Source: Nitrososphaerota archaeon (GTDB lineage: Archaea; Thermoproteota; Nitrososphaeria_A; Caldarchaeales; Calditenuaceae). Taken from it: a DNA stretch of 64,000 nucleotides. The notes below the pieces were generated by a model. The model searched no databases, was not told the origin of the DNA, and worked only from the letters and a program-made list of their open reading frames with translations. Each line of letters starts with the position of its first letter. The first letter of the stretch is position 1. The DNA lies in assembly GCA_009889515.1 (NCBI GenBank), contig WUQR01000139.1, forward strand, positions 62,001 through 126,000, in the 5' to 3' direction. A program made the translations under genes and the position numbers. Positions 16,130 through 24,953 of this stretch are shown piece by piece.

Positions 16130-18156
16130 GCCGCGCCCTCCAGAACAAGTATCTCATATATGTCCGGTGCGTCGAGCACAAAGTCCACGACCCCCGCGGA
16201 GAAGTTGAAGTTTAGCTCCCTCCCGTCCAGATAGGAGTAGATTCGTCTCGGCTCTTTAGCCGTCCTGACTCTTAGCCTCAAAGAAGAGTAGGGGGTGTAT
16301 TCGCCCATGTACTCGGGGTGCCTGCCAATCCTCATTGACTGGTAATTCACTAGGTGGATGATGAGGGAGTCCTGTCTTCTCCAGAGGTATGTTTCCGACG
16401 TGGGTGGTAGGGTTGGATATACCAGCCTGTCCTTGAGCATGAGGTCCAGACAGTTTCTGAGTATTCTGGCGTGGAGCCAGTAGCCATATTTGTAATAGGC
16501 GGCGAATATCGGGGAGTAGATGTATAATATCTTTCCGTCTCTTGATAGGGTGATGGCTGGGCTCTCCGAGTCTCTGGCCGCTGGAGAGTAGGTGTGCGAA
16601 GTGTATGTCTTGTAGCTCCTCCTGAAATAGGGCTCCCTAATCCAAGCCAGCGCCACACCATCCTCAAGCCTAGTGTAAACACCCGAGCCATACATCGCTA
16701 TGTCAAAGCCCTGTGGGATGCCTTGGGATATCTGCGGGCCGACTCGGATGAAGTCGACATCGTATCGGTCAGAATCGACTGGATTCAAGCCTATTCCTGG
16801 GATCTTGAACTCTCCATCCTCTAGAGTTGCCTTGTAGCTGAATATTATTCGTCCACCGCGGGAGATATACTCTGCAATCTTCTGTTTTGTATTATCGTCA
16901 AGAAGACCAAAGTCGGGGATTATCAGCAGCTTATACCTGTCAAAATCCATCAGGTGGTCTATAACGTTAAACTGTATCTTCTCCTCCAATAGAATCTTGA
17001 CAGCACCAGCCAGTGAGTCGTCAATCCCGAACCCACCCTCCGGAAAAACATAGGCATCCGCTCCCCTAGACCTCGGGAGCGCAAGGATCGCAGCCTCATA
17101 AAGCGGCTCTGATCCGCGCACAAGCTCCTCCACCCTCTCCACCACCCTGTATGCCTCTCCTATAGTGTTGTAGACCGCCTCGTCTAGCCTTCCCCTCGGG
17201 TGCATCTGGTCGCCTATGGAGACGGCGGCTCCGTGGGCCAGTATCCGGGCAGCCTCGTAGACTAGTTGGGCGGCCGGTTTAAGCCCTCCAAAATCAGCCC
17301 ACGAGAGGTGGAACCTCCCAGTCATCCCTACAATCGGCTTGCCAAAGTTTCTCAGGTATCGTGCATAGAGTGGGAAGTGGTAGTATCCCCACGGCCCAGT
17401 TGGGAGCGACTCAATCTCAAAATGAGTCAGATACTTCTCGGCCAGTCGCGCCATATTCAGGTTTGATGCGCCGTTAAAGAAGAGCGTTGCATTAGGCCGT
17501 GTCTCTCTGACGAGCCTCCACATCCTCGCCATAAACCTCTCCTCTATCATCCTCGAGTGTCTCCGGAGCTCCTCCTCATCTGCATAATCCATTCCAAGCC
17601 TATCCATCGAAGACCTGCAGAACCGGCAGAGACAGCCAGGTCTCCTCTGCACTACTATGTCCAGAAAGACTCCATCCACGTCGTAGCCGCTCAGAACCTC
17701 TCTAACCTGTGCCTCTACATAGTCGACGTATGGCGTGTTGAGGCATAGTGTCTCCCAGCTGTAGTAGGGCCGCTCAAAGGGCCTGGGCCTAACAGGCACA
17801 CCGCTCCTATCTACTTGAAGCCACTCAGGATGCTCCTCACCCATATACGAGTCCCAGCAGACCGAATAGTACGCAGCAACCCTAATCCCCCTCCTGTGAC
17901 AAGCATCCACCATCTCCTTGAGAAGGTCAATCCTCAATGATGGATGCTTTACTCCAACCCGCGTATCATAATAAGACATCCCGTGATGGCACTTGGCGAA
18001 GACCGTAACTGAGTTTACAGAGGCGCGTGAGAGTGTATCAGCGAATTCCTCTGGATTAAAATCGGCCGCTACATCAGGTATTAGTGGGGAGGTGTGAAAG
18101 TCTAGGTGGACCTGCCTGTAAGAATCCTCTAACCCACGCACCAGTCCCTCCCTCAA
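16126..18156 (-). CDS. GHL6-type glycoside hydrolase with beta-galactosidase trimerisation-like domain
   Basis: 676 residues, no signal peptide. The N-terminal part (about 15-330) is a TIM-barrel of the GHL6/alpha-fucosidase-related group: 'VHLDFHTSPLIPDV', 'VNSVTVFAKCHHGMSYY', 'GIRVAAYYSVCWDSY', 'VDGVFLDIV' and 'IEIESLPTGPWGYY'-type strand ends, with acidic residues after the strands. A Cys cluster (CLCRFC) follows the DGVFLDI strand. Residues about 350-560 form a Rossmann-like domain matching the beta-galactosidase trimerisation fold ('LLIIPDFGLLDDNTKQKI'), and a small beta domain ends the protein. It probably cleaves imported oligosaccharides in the cytoplasm; substrate unknown. The TATA at 18187-18197 fits the TTG start at 18156. 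Confidence 0.75.
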   Translation of the reverse strand: MREGLVRGLEDSYRQVHLDFHTSPLIPDVAADFNPEEFADTLSRASVNSVTVFAKCHHGMSYYDTRVGVKHPSLRIDLLKEMVDACHRRGIRVAAYYSVCWDSYMGEEHPEWLQVDRSGVPVRPRPFERPYYSWETLCLNTPYVDYVEAQVREVLSGYDVDGVFLDIVVQRRPGCLCRFCRSSMDRLGMDYADEEELRRHSRMIEERFMARMWRLVRETRPNATLFFNGASNLNMARLAEKYLTHFEIESLPTGPWGYYHFPLYARYLRNFGKPIVGMTGRFHLSWADFGGLKPAAQLVYEAARILAHGAAVSIGDQMHPRGRLDEAVYNTIGEAYRVVERVEELVRGSEPLYEAAILALPRSRGADAYVFPEGGFGIDDSLAGAVKILLEEKIQFNVIDHLMDFDRYKLLIIPDFGLLDDNTKQKIAEYISRGGRIIFSYKATLEDGEFKIPGIGLNPVDSDRYDVDFIRVGPQISQGIPQGFDIAMYGSGVYTRLEDGVALAWIREPYFRRSYKTYTSHTYSPAARDSESPAITLSRDGKILYIYSPIFAAYYKYGYWLHARILRNCLDLMLKDRLVYPTLPPTSETYLWRRQDSLIIHLVNYQSMRIGRHPEYMGEYTPYSSLRLRVRTAKEPRRIYSYLDGRELNFNFSAGVVDFVLDAPDIYEILVLEGAA

Positions 18157-18166
18157 GCCTCAAATC

Positions 18167-18206
18167 GAGGCCTGTAGAGCATGCTTATACATCTTCCCAA
18201 GGCCTC
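18167..18206. promoter_or_regulatory. Inverted repeat flanking the glycosidase promoter
   Basis: GAGGCCT (18167-18173) and AGGCCTC (18200-18206) are perfect inverted arms 26 bases apart. Between them the minus strand reads GATGTATAAGC (18187-18197), the likely TATA box of the glycosidase gene. The layout would suit a repressor that loops or blocks TFB/TBP. The right arm reaches the stop codon of the EamA gene. Confidence 0.35.
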
Positions 18207-18636
18207 AAGTCTTAGACGATATGAGGACTAGGGCCGCAATTGCCAGCACGATTCCGACAACCTGCCTAGTGGTAGGAACTTCATTGAGGATGAGTGTCGA
18301 GAGTATTATTGTAACGACGGGGTATAGTGAGGTTACCACGACAACTATTGCTGAGGGATTCCGCTCAAGGGCTGCGTAAAAGATGGGTGCTCCCATGAAA
18401 CCCAGTACACCGACAACAAAAGCAAGCATAAATGCGCTGAGAGGATATGATAGATTAGGCCTCGTCAGCAACGCGAAGACAATCATTGAAGATACGCTTC
18501 CGATAGAGCCGAGTACGGTCATCTCACGCCAGCCAATCGAGGCGGCTGCAAGCCTAGCCGCGAACCCCCAAACACCCCACACAAGCAGCGCCAACACAGC
18601 AAAGAATACCCAACTATGGTCACTACCGTTCAACAT
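18205..18636 (-). CDS. EamA-family transporter, half-size
   Basis: From ATG 18636 the protein has about 143 residues with five hydrophobic helices, one EamA repeat. The family-typical ending 'LNEVPTTRQVVGIVLAIAALVLI' is clear ('E' in the loop before the last helix). The longer frame up to 18708 is rejected because a TATA-like ATGTATATTATC near 18660 places the mRNA start at about 18636. Single-repeat EamA proteins probably dimerise. Placed directly upstream of the glycosidase on the same strand; a role in sugar or metabolite export is possible but unproven. Confidence 0.75.
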   Translation of the reverse strand: MLNGSDHSWVFFAVLALLVWGVWGFAARLAAASIGWREMTVLGSIGSVSSMIVFALLTRPNLSYPLSAFMLAFVVGVLGFMGAPIFYAALERNPSAIVVVVTSLYPVVTIILSTLILNEVPTTRQVVGIVLAIAALVLISSKT

Positions 18637-18783
18637 CTTATACAATCGCAAAACATGATAATATACATTTTCACACCTATTATAAGGCTGCATCAAACAC
18701 ACGAGCACACGCGACAGACTAGCTCTACAAAAACGGCCCTTTGCGAAAAGTTATATCAGAGGAAGAGGACTAAGATTTAGGTC

Positions 18784-20643
18784 GTGCGGTCAGTTATCTT
18801 AGCGGCAGGTAGGGGCACCCGTCTCCACCCCTACTCTCATCATACGCCCAAGTCCATGATGGAGCTCGAGCCCGGCGTCTCAATACTATCATTTATAATC
18901 AACCAGCTTAGAGGCAGTGGGGTATCGGATATTGCGATAGTTACTAGACCGGATTTTGCAGACATCTTTAAGAAGATTAGCCCAAGTCTCAATGTAATCC
19001 AGATCCGGGATGAGGACCCCTTCGGAAACCTGTATAGCGCATATATGGGTTGCAAAGAGGTTAACCCACCACTCCTTCTCGTGATGTCTGACCACATAAT
19101 GGAGAGGCGAATACTCAGGCGAATGATTAAGCGCGCTAAAAATAGCCAGAAGGCCTTCATACTATGCCTCGATAGGAAGCCGTCATTGAAGACGGCTGAG
19201 GAGGGTCTTAAACTCTCGCTGAATGAGGGTCGCGTAGTTGAGACTGGGAAGGAGCTGACACCCACTTATGGGATTGATACAGGCGTAATATTTTGCGGGC
19301 CGCGTAGCCTGCAATACATGGAGAAGGCTGTCGAGGAATATGGAAAGGAAGCCTCCCTCAAAGATGCAATCAACCTAGCGGCCGCAAACAACGACGTAGA
19401 CTTCGTTGATGTTACAGGCCTCCTATGGAAAGATATTGACACTCCCGGCGACCTAGAGGCTGCCAGAGAAGTCTATTATGAAATCTTGAGGAGAGACCTT
19501 GTAAAACCCTCAGACGGTCTGGTGAGCAGGCTACTGAACAGAAACATCTCGACGAGGATCTCACTCCATCTCTACAAGAGGGGACTCTTCATCCACCCCA
19601 ACATCATCTCTCTCATCTCATTCATTGTAGCGATTCTGGGGGCGGTCTCCTTCCCGGCTGGGTTTTTTCTGATCGGCGGTCTACTTATACAAATAGCATC
19701 CATCCTAGACGGTGTTGATGGGGAGGTCGCACGCCTATTCAAGGCTACGAGCTCCCAAGGCGAGGTCTTCGACAACATTTTGGATAGGGTCGCAGATATC
19801 GCGGTTATAGCTGGAGTAGCCGCGGCCAGCTGGCCCCTCTCTACACTGGATGCGATCCTATCCATAGTTGCCGCCGCCAGCGCCACACTAGTCAGCCAAA
19901 CCACACACATGCTCTCAAGACTAAACATCGGGGTGGATAACCTGAGGAAGATTCCCGCAACTCGGGACGCGAGGCTCTTCAGTGTCTTCATATTCGCGGC
20001 AGCCGGCTACCCGCTCTACTCGATATACTACATCGCCTCCGCCTCCATCATCTTCGTTATTGCGGGGTTGGCCCTCCTCTTCAAGGGTTCTGTAACGTGG
20101 TCGTGGCCCATGCCCAGAAGAGAGAGGCGTGAAGCTTGGCCCCGCCTCGCCGAGGAGCTGACAGTCAAGGGAGCCGTCCACTCGGTGATTGTCAACACAT
20201 TCCGCCTCACCATCGGGCTACTAGTAACCCGGCTCCTACTAACACCCTTTGCCGACATAGTGATAGTGGAGAATCCCATAACCCTCGAGGTGGCGACACT
20301 CCTGCCATTGGTGGAGATAGGGGTGATAATCTATTTCGGCTCAAAGATAATAGTCTCGAGCGGAATACTGGCTGAGCATTTCTCCTCAAAACTCGTACAC
20401 AGGCTACGGCTGACATCAACAATAATCCGCGAGACAATCAACGACACCACATACCTCTTCTTCGCATTAATTCTCTGGACCTACTCTTGGAGCCTCAGCA
20501 CCCTCCCGATAGCGGGCCCATACATCGTCAAATCCCTCGCACCAGCCACAGCAATAATCATAATCTACATGGTCTACAGACTCGTAGACCGGCTCTACAA
20601 GGCATACAGAGAAGCAATAGAAGAGGAGATAAGTACGAAATAG
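18784..20643 (+). CDS. Bifunctional inositol-1-phosphate cytidylyltransferase / CDP-alcohol phosphatidyltransferase (di-myo-inositol-phosphate synthase-like)
   Basis: 619 residues, three parts. Residues 1-225 are a nucleotidyltransferase (LAAGRGTRLHPYS, 'PK' at 22-23, 'MSDH', 'WKDIDTPGDL'). Residues 245-435 are a CDP-alcohol phosphotransferase with the full signature: Asp309, Asp312-Gly, Ala-Arg, Gly and two more Asp spaced as D-x3-D, in a multi-helix membrane domain. The order matches the fused IPCT/DIPPS of hyperthermophiles, which make the heat solute di-myo-inositol phosphate. Residues 455-619 add a further four-helix hydrophobic domain that I do not recognise. If the alcohol acceptor were a lipid, the product would be archaetidylinositol-like. 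GTG start, preceded by an AGTTATATC box. Confidence 0.8.
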   Translation: MRSVILAAGRGTRLHPYSHHTPKSMMELEPGVSILSFIINQLRGSGVSDIAIVTRPDFADIFKKISPSLNVIQIRDEDPFGNLYSAYMGCKEVNPPLLLVMSDHIMERRILRRMIKRAKNSQKAFILCLDRKPSLKTAEEGLKLSLNEGRVVETGKELTPTYGIDTGVIFCGPRSLQYMEKAVEEYGKEASLKDAINLAAANNDVDFVDVTGLLWKDIDTPGDLEAAREVYYEILRRDLVKPSDGLVSRLLNRNISTRISLHLYKRGLFIHPNIISLISFIVAILGAVSFPAGFFLIGGLLIQIASILDGVDGEVARLFKATSSQGEVFDNILDRVADIAVIAGVAAASWPLSTLDAILSIVAAASATLVSQTTHMLSRLNIGVDNLRKIPATRDARLFSVFIFAAAGYPLYSIYYIASASIIFVIAGLALLFKGSVTWSWPMPRRERREAWPRLAEELTVKGAVHSVIVNTFRLTIGLLVTRLLLTPFADIVIVENPITLEVATLLPLVEIGVIIYFGSKIIVSSGILAEHFSSKLVHRLRLTSTIIRETINDTTYLFFALILWTYSWSLSTLPIAGPYIVKSLAPATAIIIIYMVYRLVDRLYKAYREAIEEEISTK

Positions 20644-20672
20644 ACTGAAAAATATCCGGGGGGAAAAGCTTA

Positions 20673-20688
20673 TCTCAATGGGCTGAGA
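20673..20688. repeat. Short inverted repeat upstream of the first sugar importer
   Basis: TCTCA (20673-20677) and TGAGA (20684-20688) are inverted around ATGGGC, 18 bases before the ATG of the binding-protein gene and next to an AT-rich box. It could be an operator or an RNA hairpin. Confidence 0.25.
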
Positions 20689-20705
20689 ACCATTTAACGA
20701 TGTAA

Positions 20706-22058
20706 ATGTCTCAACAGAGGCCTTCGAGGGTTAGATTAGTTGTGGCTTTGGTTCTTGTGGCTATAGTTGTTGTCGCAGCTGGTGTGGCCTTCTTTTTGAC
20801 CACACAGAGGCCGGCTGAGAAGATTAGGATTGAGTGGTGGGACGAGTGGGGGGAGGCGCGTTTGAAATGGGCCGAGGAAATGGAGGCGGCATATGAGAGG
20901 GATCACCCCAACGTCGATATAGTAATTGTCGAATTTGCCTCTGATGAGGAGTTTAAGACCAAGTTTGAGGCAGCCATTGCGTCTGGCCAACCACCCGCAG
21001 TTTTTAGGACTCTGGGTGGTGGTGTCCTCAAGTCATATGTGGATGGGGGACATGTTGAGGACCTAACTGCTTTGCTGAATGAGGAGTGGGCTGTAAACCA
21101 AATACCGCGAACTATGCTTAGACAGTCAACTTGGAATGGACGACACTATGCAGTACCATTTGACCTATGGGCTGGCCATTTCTATATCAACAGAGAACTT
21201 TTTGAGAAGGCGGGAGTTCAGATACCACCTATAACGAGTACTTGGACATGGGATGAGTTCAAGGCTGCTATCAGAAAATTCAAGGAGGCTGGAATAATTC
21301 CTATTGCGGTAGGCGGTAAGGATAAGTGGGAACTCTCATTCTACTACATGTACATAGTGGATAGGCTGGCTGGCTCCGATGCGTTCAGAAAGACGATAAA
21401 CCGGGCACCCGGCTACAGTTTCACTGACGAGCACTGGGTGAAGGCTGGATACCTATTCAAGGAAATAGTTGACTTAGGTGCTTTCCAAGAGGGATTCATA
21501 GGCGCAAGCTACGATGAGGCACAGAACCTCTTCTTCACAGGAAAGGCCGCAATGTGGCTCCAAGGACCCTGGATACTTGGAGACCTCTTCGCATCATTCC
21601 CAGACTTTCCAATCGACATCATCAACTTCCCAACAGTACCTGGAGGCAAGGGCGACCCAACGATGCTCCTAGGAGCAGTCCAGCACCACTACGCAATAGC
21701 TAAGAACATTCCCGACAATGTTAAAAAAGTTGCGTACGACTTTCTGAGATTCATTTCCAAGAGAGAAAATATTATAAGATATGCGGAGCTAACCGCTTCA
21801 CCTCTCGCACAGAACGTACCCGTTCCCACCGAACACTATCCCGCTGTACTTGTCAAGGTAATTGAGTCTACGTCGAGGGCAAGCTGGCTCCAGATGGCCT
21901 ACGATGAATATTCCCCACCCAAGTTTGCGCAGGTCCACCTCGACTCACTAGCTGCTGTGGCCGCCGGAACCATGACTCCGGAGCAAATGGCTGAAGCACA
22001 AGAGCGTGTCGCGCGTGAGCTTGCAGAGCAGGGGATATTGCCGCTTGAAGAGGTCTAG
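20706..22058 (+). CDS. ABC sugar importer, extracellular solute-binding protein
   Basis: 450 residues. A basic N-terminus is followed by one hydrophobic helix (about 9-31) without a lipobox Cys, so the protein is probably held on the outer face by an uncleaved or archaeal-type anchor. The rest is a family 1 solute-binding fold: 'IRIEWWDEWGEARLKWAEEMEAAYE' type start, 'YAVPFDLWAGHFYINRELFEKAG', 'TWDEFKAAIRKFKEAG' and 'FFTGKAAMWLQGPW', all typical of oligosaccharide binders. Two permease genes follow. ATG 20706 is the natural start. Confidence 0.9.
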   Translation: MSQQRPSRVRLVVALVLVAIVVVAAGVAFFLTTQRPAEKIRIEWWDEWGEARLKWAEEMEAAYERDHPNVDIVIVEFASDEEFKTKFEAAIASGQPPAVFRTLGGGVLKSYVDGGHVEDLTALLNEEWAVNQIPRTMLRQSTWNGRHYAVPFDLWAGHFYINRELFEKAGVQIPPITSTWTWDEFKAAIRKFKEAGIIPIAVGGKDKWELSFYYMYIVDRLAGSDAFRKTINRAPGYSFTDEHWVKAGYLFKEIVDLGAFQEGFIGASYDEAQNLFFTGKAAMWLQGPWILGDLFASFPDFPIDIINFPTVPGGKGDPTMLLGAVQHHYAIAKNIPDNVKKVAYDFLRFISKRENIIRYAELTASPLAQNVPVPTEHYPAVLVKVIESTSRASWLQMAYDEYSPPKFAQVHLDSLAAVAAGTMTPEQMAEAQERVARELAEQGILPLEEV

Positions 22059-22992
22059 TCTGAGAGAGAAAAATAAGCCAGGCTCAACTATATTTTTTTC
22101 GCACAAATCATTAAAAAACTTTCTAGACTCAAACGCAGGTCTAATACTATCTCTACCCGCATTAGCATTCGTCATCATCTTCATATTTTATCCACTGGTT
22201 CAGATGTTCTATCTCAGCCTCTTCAGATGGAATTTCGTCAGCCCGAATATGATATTTGTTGGGATTGAAAATTACGTAAGGATGTTCCTAAACGATCCCG
22301 TATATCTTCGATCCTTGGTTAATGTAATATTACTTGCGGCCCAGTCCTCGGCTATACAGATCCCAATAGGCGTAGCCCTCGCCACGATTGTACTCAGGTA
22401 TAGAAGAATTGGAGGGTTATTCTGGGCAATAATCTTCTTACCATATGTAATATCATCAGTTGCAGTCTCGCTTATCTGGACGTGGATGTATAATCCATAT
22501 TTCGGCTCGATCAACGTCTTTTTGCGAACTATTGGCTTAGGTTTTCTGGCGCGCCCTTGGCTAGGCGATATAAACACAGCTCTCATAGCAATCTTCGGGA
22601 CTGTTAACTGGATATACATAGGACTAACAACAACAATGACAATCGCTACTTTGAAGAGCATTCCACCGAGTATATTTGAATCAGCTAGAATAGATGGGCT
22701 TTCTGGTTTTCAGGAGTTTAGAAAAATAACCCTTCCGCTTCTGAAGGAGTTAATAGTTGTGCTCGTGATAATAGATATTGCCGGTGCCTTCAAGTTCTTT
22801 GACCTTATCTGGGTTATGACGCAGGGAGGGCCCAGCGATAGCACACATGTCACTACAACTTGGCTCTATAGGGCTGCCTTCAGGTCCTCTGAGCCGGGAT
22901 ATGGTGCTGCAATAGGTGTCACAATATTCATTTTCAGCTTTGTCATCGTCCAGCTTCTCATAAAATTTACACGGTCTAGGCTAACGAGGTGA
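22045..22992 (+). CDS. ABC sugar importer permease, MalF/UgpA type
   Basis: Six to seven membrane helices after a basic leader. The EAA loop that docks the ATPase is present as 'ESARIDGLSGFQEFRKITLPLL' (near residues 210-235), with the conserved Gly. The start is set at TTG 22045, which overlaps the end of the binding-protein gene by 14 bases; a frame opening 39 bases earlier adds residues lying wholly inside the previous gene. The next permease gene starts four bases after the stop. Works with the binding protein at 20706-22058. Confidence 0.88.
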   Translation: MKRSSLREKNKPGSTIFFSHKSLKNFLDSNAGLILSLPALAFVIIFIFYPLVQMFYLSLFRWNFVSPNMIFVGIENYVRMFLNDPVYLRSLVNVILLAAQSSAIQIPIGVALATIVLRYRRIGGLFWAIIFLPYVISSVAVSLIWTWMYNPYFGSINVFLRTIGLGFLARPWLGDINTALIAIFGTVNWIYIGLTTTMTIATLKSIPPSIFESARIDGLSGFQEFRKITLPLLKELIVVLVIIDIAGAFKFFDLIWVMTQGGPSDSTHVTTTWLYRAAFRSSEPGYGAAIGVTIFIFSFVIVQLLIKFTRSRLTR

Positions 22993-22996
22993 AAAA

Positions 22997-23851
22997 ATGA
23001 AGAAGTTGTCTGAAAGAGTTGTGTTTACGAGGCGTGTGAAGCTATTTGTACTGGCTGTTTTCCTGGTGATAATCTCCATTATAATGATCTACCCACTATT
23101 CTGGACGCTAGTTACAGCATTTAAAACCAACAGGGAGCTCTTTCTCGACCCATGGGGTCTTCCTTCCAACCCTACTTTTGATAACTTCTTCAAGGCACTT
23201 GACAGAGGCAATATGGGTCAAGCCGTGATTAATAGCCTCATTGTATCTCTGAGTTCTGTACTCATAATATCAATTATAGCTCCAATGGCATCGTATGCGA
23301 CTTCTCGTATAGAATTCAGGTTTAAAGGAGCGGTTACAAACCTGCTAATTGCTGGATTCTTCATTGCCCCTCACGCAGTACTTGTGCCATTGCTTATCCT
23401 CTTAAGGGATATGGGTCTCGTTGATTCTCATCTTGGGCTCATTCTCTCATACGTCGGATGGCACTTGCCGTTTGCCATACTCTTCATGAAGGCATTCTTT
23501 GTCTCAATACCTAGTAGCCTACAAGACTCTGCACGAGTTGACGGGCTATCAAATTATGCGATGTACTGGAAAATAATGCTTCCTCTAGCTCTTCCAACCA
23601 TTCTGACAGTTGCTATAATCATGTTCATCGGCATCTGGAATGACTTCCTTTTCGCCTTCATCTTTCTACGTTCACCAAGCAATTTCACCGTACCAATCAA
23701 TCTGCTAAACTTCACTACGGGCAGATATGGAAACGACTATGTAGCCCAGAGTGCCGCAGTATTAATATCCGCGATACCTACGATAGTTCTCTACATAGTC
23801 TTCGCAGAAAGAATACGCCGCGGGGTTGCATTCATGGCATTCGGCCGTTAA
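22997..23851 (+). CDS. ABC sugar importer permease, MalG/UgpE type
   Basis: 284 residues with six hydrophobic helices. The EAA motif reads 'DSARVDGLSNYAMYWKIMLPLALP' (near 175-198), typical of the second permease of CUT1 importers. The ATG follows GAGGTGAAAAA, a good ribosome site, and lies four bases after the MalF-type gene. Its stop overlaps the stop of the convergent ATPase gene by four bases. Base composition is more AT-rich than the Kor/Hdr genes. Confidence 0.9.
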   Translation: MKKLSERVVFTRRVKLFVLAVFLVIISIIMIYPLFWTLVTAFKTNRELFLDPWGLPSNPTFDNFFKALDRGNMGQAVINSLIVSLSSVLIISIIAPMASYATSRIEFRFKGAVTNLLIAGFFIAPHAVLVPLLILLRDMGLVDSHLGLILSYVGWHLPFAILFMKAFFVSIPSSLQDSARVDGLSNYAMYWKIMLPLALPTILTVAIIMFIGIWNDFLFAFIFLRSPSNFTVPINLLNFTTGRYGNDYVAQSAAVLISAIPTIVLYIVFAERIRRGVAFMAFGR

Positions 23852-24936
23852 ATTATCAATTCCTCTGTCTTTTTATCAAATATATGCAACTTCTCAGCTA
23901 TTAGCTTAAAATATGCCTTATCACCTACTTTTAGCCCAATTGATGGCGGTGCCTGCGCCACAATAAACACATCACCGGCTTGAAGCGTGACAAATGAGAG
24001 GTTTCCAATATCTTCGACAAGATAGATCATTGCCTCTATAAACCCCTCTTGGTAGGTTGTGGAGACCGCGACGTCTTCAGGCCTAACGCCAACCAATACC
24101 TCAGGGCCTGAACTGCTCTGCGCCACTTTTCGAGCTAGTAACGGGGATATATCGATATCGAATTCACCGGTGGTTAGTCTTGTATTTTCATCACTTATCA
24201 CTGTTGCGTCGAATATGTTCATTTTCGGACTTCCTACGAACTCTGCTACAAACCTGTTAGTAGGCCTATTGTATATCTCTTGAGGCGAGCCTATCTGCTG
24301 TATCCTGCCACTCTTCATTACTGCTATCCTGTTAGCCATTACCATCGCCTCTATTTGGTCATGTGTAACATAGATTGTTGTTGTCTTTAATCGCTCTTGG
24401 AGTTTCTTCAGTTCACCCCTCATCCTAGCCCTAAGAGCCGCGTCAAGGTTGGAAAGCGGCTCATCCATCAAGAAAACAGACGGCTCTCTAACGATAGCAC
24501 GTCCTAGGGCAACGCGCTGTTGCTCTCCTCCGCTGAGCTGACCAGGCTTCCTGTCCAAGAGGTGCTTAATTCCTAAAAGCTCAGCAGTTTCCAAAACCTT
24601 CCGCCTTATCTCGTCACGTGGTACACCGCGTACTTGGAGGTTCAGCGCCATGTTGTCAAACACTTTCATATGGGGGTATAGCGCATAGTCTTGGAAAACC
24701 ATCGCAACTCGTCTATCTTTAGGCTCCAGCTCATTTACAACCTCGCCATCAAAAAGTATTAGACCGCTTGTCGGCTTTTCAAGACCAGCAATAAGCCTTA
24801 AGGTTGTGGTCTTGCCACAGCCTGACGGGCCCAATAATACCATAAATTCACCATCATTAACCTGTAGGTCGACATTGTCTACAGCCTTTGTCTCCCCAAA
24901 GTATTTACACACCTTCTCGAGCTTTACTTCTGTCAT
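23848..24936 (-). CDS. ABC sugar importer ATPase, MalK/UgpC type
   Basis: 362 residues. Walker A GPSGCGKTT (36-44), Q-loop 'VFQDYALYPHM', signature LSGGEQQR, Walker B 'VFLMDEP' and switch 'YVTHDQIEAM' are intact. The C-terminal third (about 240-362) is the OB-type regulatory domain of CUT1 ATPases. It is the only MalK-type gene in the window although two binding-protein/permease sets are present (20.7-23.9 kb and 28.9-32.2 kb), so it probably powers both; shared ATPases are known for CUT1 systems. It sits 17 bases after the aminotransferase gene, on the strand opposite its permeases, with a GAGATG-type ribosome site. Confidence 0.92.
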   Translation of the reverse strand: MTEVKLEKVCKYFGETKAVDNVDLQVNDGEFMVLLGPSGCGKTTTLRLIAGLEKPTSGLILFDGEVVNELEPKDRRVAMVFQDYALYPHMKVFDNMALNLQVRGVPRDEIRRKVLETAELLGIKHLLDRKPGQLSGGEQQRVALGRAIVREPSVFLMDEPLSNLDAALRARMRGELKKLQERLKTTTIYVTHDQIEAMVMANRIAVMKSGRIQQIGSPQEIYNRPTNRFVAEFVGSPKMNIFDATVISDENTRLTTGEFDIDISPLLARKVAQSSSGPEVLVGVRPEDVAVSTTYQEGFIEAMIYLVEDIGNLSFVTLQAGDVFIVAQAPPSIGLKVGDKAYFKLIAEKLHIFDKKTEELII

Positions 24937-24953
24937 TATTCATCTCTTCCCCT

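Noticed and set aside
22006-22044. Earlier start for the first MalF-type permease
   Set aside because: The added residues lie entirely in the end of the binding-protein gene and are not like a permease leader.
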